Below, piece after piece: positions 6,678 to 12,853 of a stretch of DNA of 12,853 nucleotides. This DNA is from Synechococcus sp. HW_metabat.54 (GTDB lineage Bacteria > Cyanobacteriota > Cyanobacteriia > PCC-6307 > Cyanobiaceae): positions 1 to 12,853 of the forward strand of contig JAAZVJ010000010.1 of the NCBI GenBank assembly GCA_018623675.1, given 5' to 3'. A program made the translations under genes and the position numbers. How positions within the stretch are numbered: the stretch's first letter is position 1; each line of letters starts with the position of its first letter. The notes below the pieces were generated by a model. It ran no database searches, was not told where the DNA came from, and was given only the letters and a program-made list of their open reading frames with translations.

Positions 6678-7298
6678 ATGGCCAAGACCCTGAGGGTGGT
6701 GGTTCCACCCCATCCACTCATCGCCCACTGGCTCACGGTGCTGCGCCACGCAGGCACTCCATCGGCCCTGTTCGCGACTGGGATGGAGGAATTGGGTCGT
6801 TGGCTGAGTTACGAAGCCGTCCGCGACTGGCTGCCCCACCGCAATGAACAAGTCACGACACCCCTTCAAACCACGGAAGGCAGCGTGATCGAGTCGTCGG
6901 TGCCCTTGCTGAGCATTCCGCTTTTGCCTGGTGGCCTGTCGTTATGGCAAGGAGCGCGCCAAGTGCTTCCCAATGCGCAGCTCTGCCTTGAGGGCGTGCC
7001 ACAAAGCATCGAACCCCAGGCCGGAGTTGTGGTCTTCACCGACCAGATCGCGGACGGACAACGCTTGCTCAACACTCTTCAGCAATTGAACGCAGCAGGT
7101 GTCGACGACCTGAGGCGGTTACGCGTCATCACGGCAGTGGCAGCAAGCCCTGGCCTCAAGCTTCTGGGAGAACAGGTCCCCGATCTCACCATTCACACCG
7201 CCTGCATCGACGAAGCACTCGACGACCAAGGTCGCGTCCTGCCAGGGATCGGTGAACCCGTTGAACGGATGCTGATCAGAAGCAGAGAAGTTTCCTAA
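6678..7298 (+). CDS. Uracil phosphoribosyltransferase-like protein lacking the PRPP loop
   Basis: The 206-residue product (ATG at 6678) follows the UPRTase fold from end to end: LRVVVPPHPLIAHWLTVLRHAGTP, LGRWLSYEA (E. coli has GSLLTYEA), IPLLPGGLSLWQGA against VPILRAGLGMMDGV, and TIHTACIDEALDDQGRVLPGIG against [21 protein letters not shown]. UPRTase makes UMP from uracil and PRPP. Key parts are altered: the PRPP loop DPMLATG is TDQIADG (121-127), the flexible loop preceding it in E. coli Upp (with RNEET) is deleted by roughly 18 residues, and the uracil-binding end GDAGD is GEPVE. It would probably be annotated upp, but UPRTase activity is doubtful. The frame is open to a TTG at 6636; I chose the ATG because it matches family length. 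It diverges from the pentapeptide gene. Confidence 0.8.
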   Translation: MAKTLRVVVPPHPLIAHWLTVLRHAGTPSALFATGMEELGRWLSYEAVRDWLPHRNEQVTTPLQTTEGSVIESSVPLLSIPLLPGGLSLWQGARQVLPNAQLCLEGVPQSIEPQAGVVVFTDQIADGQRLLNTLQQLNAAGVDDLRRLRVITAVAASPGLKLLGEQVPDLTIHTACIDEALDDQGRVLPGIGEPVERMLIRSREVS

Positions 7299-7322
7299 CC
7301 TGAGGTCACCCAACAACGGACC

Positions 7323-7610
7323 ATGACCCAGCGCGAGTCGGCTTCGGGAACCCTTGCCACCTTGGTCAGCGGCGCCGTTCTCGGTGCTGCTGGACTGGCT
7401 TGGTGGCTGCTGTCAGAGGCTGATCGTCGTCAGCGGACGCGCCGACAACGTTCCATGCTTTACGCCCCCCGTATGCAAGACGGAAGCGAGGCCTTCGATG
7501 CCAGCGAAAGTCTTGGACAGGACGACCAGCTCGAGCATCGCGTTGAACAACTCAATGCAGCGATCGCCGATGTCCGCAAACAGCTGGAAGATCTCGGCGC
7601 CCGCAGCTGA
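7323..7610 (+). CDS. Small membrane-anchored coiled-coil protein of unknown function
   Basis: I do not recognise a family. The 95-residue protein has one N-terminal hydrophobic segment (about 9-31, [20 protein letters not shown]) followed at once by a basic cluster ([10 protein letters not shown], 34-43). This predicts a single-pass anchor with the C-terminus in the cytoplasm. The end (about 66-92, [26 protein letters not shown]) has heptad spacing of Leu/Val/Ile typical of a short coiled coil. It starts 24 bases after the UPRTase-like gene on the same strand, so the two are probably co-transcribed, and ends 65 bases before ilvD. No clear Shine-Dalgarno is near its ATG. Confidence 0.75.
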   Translation: MTQRESASGTLATLVSGAVLGAAGLAWWLLSEADRRQRTRRQRSMLYAPRMQDGSEAFDASESLGQDDQLEHRVEQLNAAIADVRKQLEDLGARS

Positions 7611-7675
7611 ATCGAGCCTGGACCCTGCTGTCGGTAGGTTGGCGAGAGTCACTTACCGGCCACCGGCTGCCATCG

Positions 7676-9346
7676 ATGCTCCGCTCCGACGCCGTCACGC
7701 AGGGAATTCAGCGTTCACCCAACCGGGCCATGCTGCGTGCTGTTGGCTTCGGTGACAGTGATTTCGGCAAGCCGATCATTGGCATTGCCAACGGCTACAG
7801 CACCATCACGCCCTGCAATGTGGGGTTGAACGATCTGGCGATGCGTGCGGAAGCAGCAGCGCGGCAGGCGGGAGGGATGCCCCAAACGTTCGGAACCATC
7901 ACGGTGAGCGATGGGATCTCCATGGGCACCGAAGGGATGAAGTACTCCCTCGTGAGCCGCGAGGTGATCGCTGATGCAATCGAAACAGCCTGCAACGGTC
8001 AAAGCATGGACGGCGTCTTAGCCGTGGGCGGCTGTGACAAGAACATGCCCGGCGCCATGCTCGCCATGGCACGCATGAACATCCCGTCGATTTTCGTGTA
8101 TGGCGGAACGATCAAGCCCGGGAAATTAGGCGGCTGCGATCTCACCGTGGTGAGCGCATTCGAAGCAGTAGGTCAGATCACCAGTGGAAAGATCGACGAG
8201 GAGCAACTGACCGCGATTGAAAAAAATGCCTGCCCTGGGGCTGGCAGCTGCGGCGGCATGTTTACGGCCAACACCATGAGTGCGGCCATCGAAACCCTTG
8301 GTCTGAGCTTGCCCTACAGCTCAACCATGGCGGCTGAGGATGACGAGAAAGCAGACAGCGCGGCCCGTTCAGCAGAAGTGTTGGTGGAGGCGATCAAATC
8401 CAACATTCGCCCGCTGGATCTCCTCACCAAGGAGGCCTTTGAAAACGCCATCAGCGTGATCATGGCGGTGGGAGGTTCCACGAATTCTGTGCTGCACCTG
8501 TTGGCGATCGCCCGCACCGCGGGGGTTGACCTCAGCATTGATGATTTCGAACGCATTCGTCAGCGCGTGCCGGTGATCTGCGACCTCAAGCCAAGCGGTC
8601 GCTTCGTGACCGTTGATCTGCATCAGGCTGGTGGGATTCCCCAGGTGATGAAGCTGCTGCTGGATGCGGGTTTGTTGCATGGCAATTGCCGCACCATTGA
8701 GGGCAAGACACTCAACGAACTGCTGGCTGATGTGCCGTCTGAACCGCCCGCGGATCAAGAGGTCATTCGCCCACTCTCAAATCCCCTCTATGCGAAAGGC
8801 CACCTGGCCATCCTCAAGGGCAATCTGGCCTCCGAAGGTGCTGTCGCCAAGATCAGCGGTGTGAAAAACCCTGTGATCACTGGCCCCGCCAGGGTGTTTG
8901 AGAGCGAGGAAACCTGTTTGGCCGCCATCCTCGACAACCAAGTGAAGGCCGGCGATGTGGTGGTGGTGCGTAACGAAGGCCCTGTGGGCGGGCCTGGCAT
9001 GCGGGAGATGCTCAGCCCGACATCCGCCATCGTTGGTCAGGGGCTACTCGACAAAGTGGCGCTGATCACCGACGGACGTTTCTCCGGTGGCTCCTATGGC
9101 CTGGTGATCGGCCATGTGGCACCGGAAGCCGCCGTTGGAGGCACGATTGGGCTCGTGCAGGAAGGTGACAGCATCACCGTGGACGCCAACCAGCTTTTGA
9201 TCCAGCTCAACGTGGATGAAACGGAACTGGAACGTCGTCGTCAGGCCTGGACTCCCGCTACGCCGAAGTACCGCACCGGCATCCTGGGTAAGTACAGCCG
9301 TCTTGTCTCCTGTGCCAGCCAAGGGGCTGTGACCGATCAACCCTGA
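7676..9346 (+). CDS. ilvD: Dihydroxy-acid dehydratase
   Basis: IlvD dehydrates 2,3-dihydroxy-isovalerate and 2,3-dihydroxy-3-methylvalerate to the 2-keto acids in valine, leucine and isoleucine synthesis, in the cytoplasm. At 556 residues it fits the shorter class typified by [2Fe-2S] plant, cyanobacterial and mycobacterial enzymes. Likely cluster ligands are Cys47 (TPCNVG), Cys120 (GGCDKNMPG) and Cys192 ([16 protein letters not shown]); Asp121 and Lys122, next to Cys120, correspond to the Mg site with a carbamylated lysine in characterised relatives. The C-terminal domain has GRFSGGSYG, containing the serine proposed as catalytic base. ATG at 7676 gives the family N-terminus, although no Shine-Dalgarno is visible. 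Its TGA abuts the stop of the converging minus-strand gene with no gap. Confidence 0.97.
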   Translation: MLRSDAVTQGIQRSPNRAMLRAVGFGDSDFGKPIIGIANGYSTITPCNVGLNDLAMRAEAAARQAGGMPQTFGTITVSDGISMGTEGMKYSLVSREVIADAIETACNGQSMDGVLAVGGCDKNMPGAMLAMARMNIPSIFVYGGTIKPGKLGGCDLTVVSAFEAVGQITSGKIDEEQLTAIEKNACPGAGSCGGMFTANTMSAAIETLGLSLPYSSTMAAEDDEKADSAARSAEVLVEAIKSNIRPLDLLTKEAFENAISVIMAVGGSTNSVLHLLAIARTAGVDLSIDDFERIRQRVPVICDLKPSGRFVTVDLHQAGGIPQVMKLLLDAGLLHGNCRTIEGKTLNELLADVPSEPPADQEVIRPLSNPLYAKGHLAILKGNLASEGAVAKISGVKNPVITGPARVFESEETCLAAILDNQVKAGDVVVVRNEGPVGGPGMREMLSPTSAIVGQGLLDKVALITDGRFSGGSYGLVIGHVAPEAAVGGTIGLVQEGDSITVDANQLLIQLNVDETELERRRQAWTPATPKYRTGILGKYSRLVSCASQGAVTDQP

Positions 9347-9781
9347 TCAGGACAACAACGCACGCAGTCGTCGGGTGAACGCTTCCAGCGGTGCCGCATC
9401 TTGTGGCGCCGCGCAGCGTTGGCCACTGCTTCCATCCATCCAAACGGGATGTTGCCCCTGCCAGAGCATTGGCCGTTCGGGCTGATCCCACCAGCCCACC
9501 ATCAGATTCAGTTCTTTGCCGCTGCGATAGATCTCCAGCTCAAGATCTTGATGCTCACAGCGCACCCCATCCGGATCGCGACACTCCAGCCGCAGGCGTA
9601 GATCGTCTCCCCGCTCGAGAATGTCGTCGAGGGACGTCATCTCCACAGTGCTCGAGGAATCGAGGTCGAGCGTGACCACTGCATGCCTGAGAGGTTTACG
9701 GCAGACATCAGCAGCAGCAGCAATCAAGGCCACCAAACCAGAGGCAGGGTCACCCTCGAGAACAAGGTCTGTTGGATCCAT
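9347..9781 (-). CDS. Conserved-looking hypothetical protein, 144 aa
   Basis: I do not recognise a named domain. The 144-residue product is acidic and soluble, with no signal peptide or membrane segment. It has an apparent alpha/beta character, with ELEIYRSGKELNLMVGWWDQPE in the middle and a helical end (LEAFTRRLRALLS). ATG at 9781 was chosen although the frame is open to 9940: it begins 4 bases after the stop of the CIA30-family gene, whereas the longer version would overlap that gene by about 155 bases. It is therefore the last gene of the glgC-gnd-pgl run and probably translated by coupling. No terminator separates it from ilvD. Confidence 0.72.
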   Translation of the reverse strand: MDPTDLVLEGDPASGLVALIAAAADVCRKPLRHAVVTLDLDSSSTVEMTSLDDILERGDDLRLRLECRDPDGVRCEHQDLELEIYRSGKELNLMVGWWDQPERPMLWQGQHPVWMDGSSGQRCAAPQDAAPLEAFTRRLRALLS

Positions 9782-9785
9782 CAGT

Positions 9786-10358
9786 TCAGAAGGTTTCGAT
9801 CGAGCGCAAGAGCAACCGGATGGGTCCAGGTTTGAAACCAGGATTGGGAGAACCCGCCTCGTCAAAACGGGAATGAAGCAGCTGCAATCGCGTGACTGCA
9901 GATGGGGCAAAACGGACGGGTAACGCGACCGGTTTGGCACGGATCACAGGCACCAAATCAGAGAAAGGCACGTCAACCACGGTGGTTCCCTCCACCAGGG
10001 TTGGAATCGCGGTCACCCAGCGCAGGCCACCGGGGATGAATTCCGTAAGACCCAGAACACCGTCGCGACAACCAACGGCCAATTTCAGGGTGCGTCCCCC
10101 CCCATCAACGCGCAAGCGGAGTCCACGAGCTGCCGACAGATTGAGCGGGGGCCTGAATTCCGGAGAGCGGCAGCTGACAAAGCCACCCCCTTCAGCCACC
10201 ACTTCACCCTCAAAGACAAGTCCCTCAGCAGAGGGACGACAGCCGGCGCGGCTTCGCCCTCCCATGATCGTGTCATTGAGGCTCACCCATGCCGAAAAAT
10301 TGGCTGGTGAAGCAATCACCAAGGCCGGCTCAGGCGGTGGTGCAGGAGGAACTGACAC
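9786..10358 (-). CDS. CIA30-family protein (carbohydrate-binding-like beta sandwich)
   Basis: The 190-residue protein matches the CIA30 family (Complex I intermediate-associated protein 30, related in fold to CBM11). The signature is W-x3-NDTIMGG (24-34), then GLVFEGEV, GGGFVSCRS (57-65), and the later LRLRVDGGGR and HSRF segments. In mitochondria CIA30 is a complex I assembly factor; bacterial homologues are mostly uncharacterised. Cyanobacteria have NDH-1 complexes, but a role in their assembly is not shown here. No signal peptide is visible. GTG at 10358 is the furthest supported start, and a Pro-rich tail precedes the domain, so the real start may lie slightly downstream. It sits 66 bases after pgl on the same strand. 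Confidence 0.85.
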   Translation of the reverse strand: MSVPPAPPPEPALVIASPANFSAWVSLNDTIMGGRSRAGCRPSAEGLVFEGEVVAEGGGFVSCRSPEFRPPLNLSAARGLRLRVDGGGRTLKLAVGCRDGVLGLTEFIPGGLRWVTAIPTLVEGTTVVDVPFSDLVPVIRAKPVALPVRFAPSAVTRLQLLHSRFDEAGSPNPGFKPGPIRLLLRSIETF

Positions 10359-10424
10359 AGGGGAGCTCGGTTGGAGATGTCATCTTGGCGGGTGGAAGCA
10401 AAAGAAGGGAAAGCACCGAACCTT

Positions 10425-11141
10425 TCAAGGCTCAGCACTGGCAGCACGATCGGCGAGCACAAGGATCGGCGCAGATGGTTTGACCAACTTGGCGGGAGTG
10501 CGATCTGGTGATTCCTGCGGATCCAGCAAGCGGCGCAGAGCCTCACGTTTGCCCTCACCACTCACGAGAAACACCACCTGCTTCGCCGCAGAAAGCACCG
10601 GGGCAGTGAGAGTGATGCGATCCAGGCCTTTGCCTCGGCCAATGGTGGTCCAGCGATCAGAGACCCGAGGAGCATCCGTACCCGGGAATAACGACGCCGT
10701 GTGTCCGTCTTCCCCCAGACCAAGGAACATCAGATCAAACACAGGTGGGGACCCCCCACAAATGTTTGTCACAACGTTGGCGAAAGCATCCGCACTCTCC
10801 TCAGGAGTCGGCAGTTGAACGGTTGGCACCACATGCAGACGCGCATGAGCGCCGGGAGTACCGGGTGCCAGAAGGGTGTCCTTCAACATGCGGACATTGC
10901 TGGAGGGGTCATCGGGGGACACCCAGCGCTCATCGCCAAGCACCACATCGACACGATCCCAAGGAAGGTGTTGCTGAGCAAGAAGGGCATAGGCCTGGGC
11001 AGGCGTGTTACCTCCTGACAAAGCGATCTGAGCACGATCCCGTTGATCAAGTGCAAGATCGATGGCAGAGGCGATGGTCTCGGCCGCCCGACGGGCGAGA
11101 TCCTGGGAATCTCTGGCACAAACCAGCTGATAGGTGCTCAT
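10425..11141 (-). CDS. pgl: 6-phosphogluconolactonase (DevB type)
   Basis: Pgl hydrolyses 6-phosphogluconolactone to 6-phosphogluconate, the second step of the oxidative pentose phosphate pathway, in the cytoplasm. The 238-residue protein has the three signature regions in order: LSGGNTPAQAYALL (41-54), LGDERWVSPDDPSSN (68-82; family DERxVPxDxxxSN) and FLGLGEDGHTASLFPG (139-154). It lies directly after gnd, whose enzyme takes its product. The 10-base gap holds a GAGGAG Shine-Dalgarno 6 bases before the ATG, and this overlaps the gnd stop codon, suggesting coupled translation. Confidence 0.96.
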   Translation of the reverse strand: MSTYQLVCARDSQDLARRAAETIASAIDLALDQRDRAQIALSGGNTPAQAYALLAQQHLPWDRVDVVLGDERWVSPDDPSSNVRMLKDTLLAPGTPGAHARLHVVPTVQLPTPEESADAFANVVTNICGGSPPVFDLMFLGLGEDGHTASLFPGTDAPRVSDRWTTIGRGKGLDRITLTAPVLSAAKQVVFLVSGEGKREALRRLLDPQESPDRTPAKLVKPSAPILVLADRAASAEP

Positions 11142-11151
11142 TCAAAACTCC

Positions 11152-12570
11152 TCAATCAAGCCACTCGGTGTGAAAAGCTCCCGGTTGATCCGTGCGTTCG
11201 TAGGTATGGGAACCGAAGCAATCACGCATGGCCTGCACGAGGTTCTGGGGAAGACGAGCCGTGCGATAGCTATTGATGTAATCCAAGGTGCTGCTTAAGC
11301 AGGGCACTGGGATTCCGGCCTCCGCAGCACCGGCCACAACCTGCGCCAACCCGGGCAAACGACGGTTTACTTGCTCCGCGAACCAAGGATCAATGAGGAG
11401 ATTGGGCAGCTGAGGATCGGCGTTGAATGCATCTTGAATGCGCTTCAATAAGCGGGCACGGATGATGCAACCACCCTTCCAGATCTGGGCAATCGCAGGC
11501 ATCTGCAGGTTGTAGTTGTGCTCGTCGGAAGCGATGCGCAGTAATTCCATCCCCTGGGCATAGCTCGCCATGCAGGCGAGCACCATGGAATCCATTAACG
11601 GAGCCATCCCGTCGGCAGGCGAGCCCATGTCAAAAGGCTTGATGGCTGGACCGTTGAGGATCGATTGAGCATGGACGCGCTGATCCTTCATCGAGCTCAT
11701 CACCCTGCCGTTGAGTGACGCGTAGATCGTTGGAACCGATGCCCCCATCTTTAGGGCGCTGACAACAGTCCAAAGACCTGTTCCCTTTTGACCTGCCTTG
11801 TCCTGAATCTTTTCCACCAAATCAGCACCATCGATAGGGTCTTTGGTGCGCAGGCAAACCTCGGTAATTTCTACGAGATAAGAGGAGAGTTCCTCAGTGC
11901 CGTTCCAGTGTTGGAACACATCGGCCATCTGGGTGCCGCTCATGCCTCCAACCCGCTTCATGAGGTCGTAACCCTCAGCCAGAATTTGCTCAATTCCATA
12001 CTCGATCCCGTTATGCACGGTTTTAACGAAATGGCCTGAGCCCCCCGGACCGATGTAAGTCACACAAGGTCCGTCTTCGACCTGGGCCGCCATTTTGGTC
12101 ACCAGGCTTTCAATCGCGTCGTAGGAAGCTTTGGTGCCACCCGGCATCATGCTCGGCCCTTCCAAGGCGCCCTTTGCACCGCCGGACACTCCCATCCCGA
12201 TAAAGCCAAAGCTTTTGCTTTCCAGCTCAGCCACGCGACGCTCTGTGTCGTGGTACTCGGAATTTCCACCGTCAATCAAGAGATCTCCCTCCTCTAAATA
12301 GGGAGAGATCTCTTCAATCACCGCATCAACAGGACCACCCGCCTTGACCATCATCAAGATGCGGCGAGGATGTTCGAGCTTATTGACGAAATCCTGAAGG
12401 TCCTTAGCCCCCTGGATGTCTTTACCAGCACCGCGACCAGCTAAAAACTCCTCAGTTTTGGAGTAAGTGCGGTTGTAGACAACACTGGAAAAGCCGTTGC
12501 GCTCAGCATTGAGAACGAGGTTCTCTCCCATCACGCCAAGGCCAATGAGGCCAAAGTGCGCTTTCGACAT
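11152..12570 (-). CDS. gnd: 6-phosphogluconate dehydrogenase, decarboxylating
   Basis: Gnd oxidatively decarboxylates 6-phosphogluconate to ribulose-5-phosphate, giving NADPH; it is the main route of dark carbohydrate oxidation in cyanobacteria. The 472 residues match the long homodimeric class. Seen are the Rossmann motif GLGVMGEN (10-17); NRT (33-35), whose Arg contacts the NADP phosphate; DGGNS (100-104); GVSGGAKGALEGPSMMPGG (127-145); and GPGGSGHFVKTVHNGIEYG (174-192) with catalytic Lys183 and Glu190. The C-terminus ends FHTEW, as usual. The start is ATG at 12570 with no Shine-Dalgarno; the preceding mRNA reads CCTCCT. It lies about 100 bases after glgC on the same strand, with an inverted repeat between, and 10 bases before pgl. 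Confidence 0.97.
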   Translation of the reverse strand: MSKAHFGLIGLGVMGENLVLNAERNGFSSVVYNRTYSKTEEFLAGRGAGKDIQGAKDLQDFVNKLEHPRRILMMVKAGGPVDAVIEEISPYLEEGDLLIDGGNSEYHDTERRVAELESKSFGFIGMGVSGGAKGALEGPSMMPGGTKASYDAIESLVTKMAAQVEDGPCVTYIGPGGSGHFVKTVHNGIEYGIEQILAEGYDLMKRVGGMSGTQMADVFQHWNGTEELSSYLVEITEVCLRTKDPIDGADLVEKIQDKAGQKGTGLWTVVSALKMGASVPTIYASLNGRVMSSMKDQRVHAQSILNGPAIKPFDMGSPADGMAPLMDSMVLACMASYAQGMELLRIASDEHNYNLQMPAIAQIWKGGCIIRARLLKRIQDAFNADPQLPNLLIDPWFAEQVNRRLPGLAQVVAGAAEAGIPVPCLSSTLDYINSYRTARLPQNLVQAMRDCFGSHTYERTDQPGAFHTEWLD

Positions 12571-12606
12571 CGTCAGAGGAGGCTTGCTTTGGATTCAGTG
12601 TGACCA

Positions 12607-12634
12607 GTTCGCGGGCGATCGGTAGACCGCGAAC
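12607..12634 (-). terminator. Inverted repeat between glgC and gnd (possible attenuator/terminator without T-run)
   Basis: GTTCGCGG and CCGCGAAC form a perfect 8-bp stem with a 12-base loop in the 98-base gap between the glgC stop and the gnd start. On the minus strand it would fold as RNA after glgC, but no T-tract follows. It could be a weak terminator, a 3'-end stabiliser or an operator for gnd; the sequence does not decide. Confidence 0.4.
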
Positions 12635-12668
12635 ACCGACTGTCAGAAAGAGGTAACCAATGGCGCGG

Positions 12669-12853
12669 TCAGATCACCATGCCATCTGAGATTGTGGCGT
12701 TTTTGCAGACCACAACGATTCCGTTGCGAATGTAAAAGCCAAGCTCCGCACGGTCAGCCTCTTCCACGTTGTCTTTATTCACGATCGTGACGTTGCGACC
12801 GATGCGGGTGTTCTTGTCAAGAATCGCCCTCTTAACAGTGGAGCCCTCACCAA
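12669..12853 (-). CDS. glgC: Glucose-1-phosphate adenylyltransferase (ADP-glucose pyrophosphorylase), 3' end, partial
   Basis: The window edge holds the last 60 codons of GlgC, too short to be obvious as an isolated frame. On the minus strand it reads [20 protein letters not shown], then continues to [16 protein letters not shown] and a TGA stop. This is the C-terminal left-handed beta-helix of bacterial and plant ADP-glucose pyrophosphorylases, including the AILDKNxRIGxN segment and the GIVVVxKxAxIxDGxxI ending of cyanobacterial and plant enzymes. GlgC makes ADP-glucose for glycogen and is typically activated by 3-phosphoglycerate. It is upstream of, and on the same strand as, gnd. The 5' part lies outside the window. 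Confidence 0.95.
   Translation of the reverse strand, partial: GEGSTVKRAILDKNTRIGRNVTIVNKDNVEEADRAELGFYIRNGIVVVCKNATISDGMVI

Noticed and set aside
7560..7567. GCGATCGC (HIP1 octamer), also at 8504-8511
   Set aside because: Two exact copies in nearly 13 kb of GC-rich sequence is no convincing enrichment and fits coding constraint.
9782..9940. Extended start of the 144-aa protein at 9940
   Set aside because: It would overlap the CIA30-family gene by about 155 bases, while an ATG lies 4 bases after that gene's stop.
9892..10818. A 308-codon open frame on + across the CIA30 and pgl genes
   Set aside because: It is antisense to two well-recognised genes, is Arg/Ser/Pro-rich in the manner of GC-rich shadow frames, and shows no motif.

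Overview
The window looks like a core-genome segment of a marine picocyanobacterium (marine Synechococcus-like, cluster 5). The basis is the protein repertoire: a class II fructose-bisphosphate aldolase, a pentapeptide-repeat protein with a lumenal-type export signal, the glgC-gnd-pgl run, and a cyanobacterial-style small PurS. Genes are tightly packed, the sequence is moderately GC-rich, and many starts lack a Shine-Dalgarno or use GTG/TTG. The lineage call is inference from protein resemblance. I see no mobile element, CRISPR array, rRNA or tRNA, and no gene-free stretch longer than 300 bases.

Left part (1-2363): the 3' end of the aldolase gene on + is closed by a strong intrinsic terminator. 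It faces a minus-strand run purS -> purQ -> a Tat-exported S66-family (LD-carboxypeptidase-like) protein. purS and purQ overlap by ATGA, as expected for two subunits of one complex.

Middle part (2431-7610): a small secreted four-cysteine protein of unknown function lies divergent to purS. Then come a minus-strand short-chain dehydrogenase and, divergent from it, a membrane methyltransferase of the isoprenylcysteine methyltransferase type. A perfect 16-bp palindrome lies in their shared upstream region. Next is an exported YkuD-type L,D-transpeptidase-like protein on +, converging 2 bases from a minus-strand pair in which an exported pentapeptide-repeat protein gene is joined by TAATG to a CobW/G3E metallochaperone gene with a 16-histidine segment. 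Divergent from that pair is a protein that aligns with uracil phosphoribosyltransferase but has lost the catalytic loop and the PRPP-binding loop. It is followed by a small membrane-anchored coiled-coil protein.

Right part (7676-12853): ilvD (branched-chain amino acid synthesis) on + meets, with zero spacing, a long minus-strand run glgC (partial) -> gnd -> pgl -> CIA30-family protein -> unknown 144-aa protein. glgC makes ADP-glucose for glycogen, and pgl and gnd are consecutive steps of the oxidative pentose phosphate pathway. The run therefore places carbon storage beside the pathway that burns stored glucose in the dark.

I did not find a clear previously undescribed multi-gene system. The best leads are the degenerate UPRTase-like protein, the palindrome between the dehydrogenase and methyltransferase, the exported S66 peptidase, and the co-translated pentapeptide/CobW pair.
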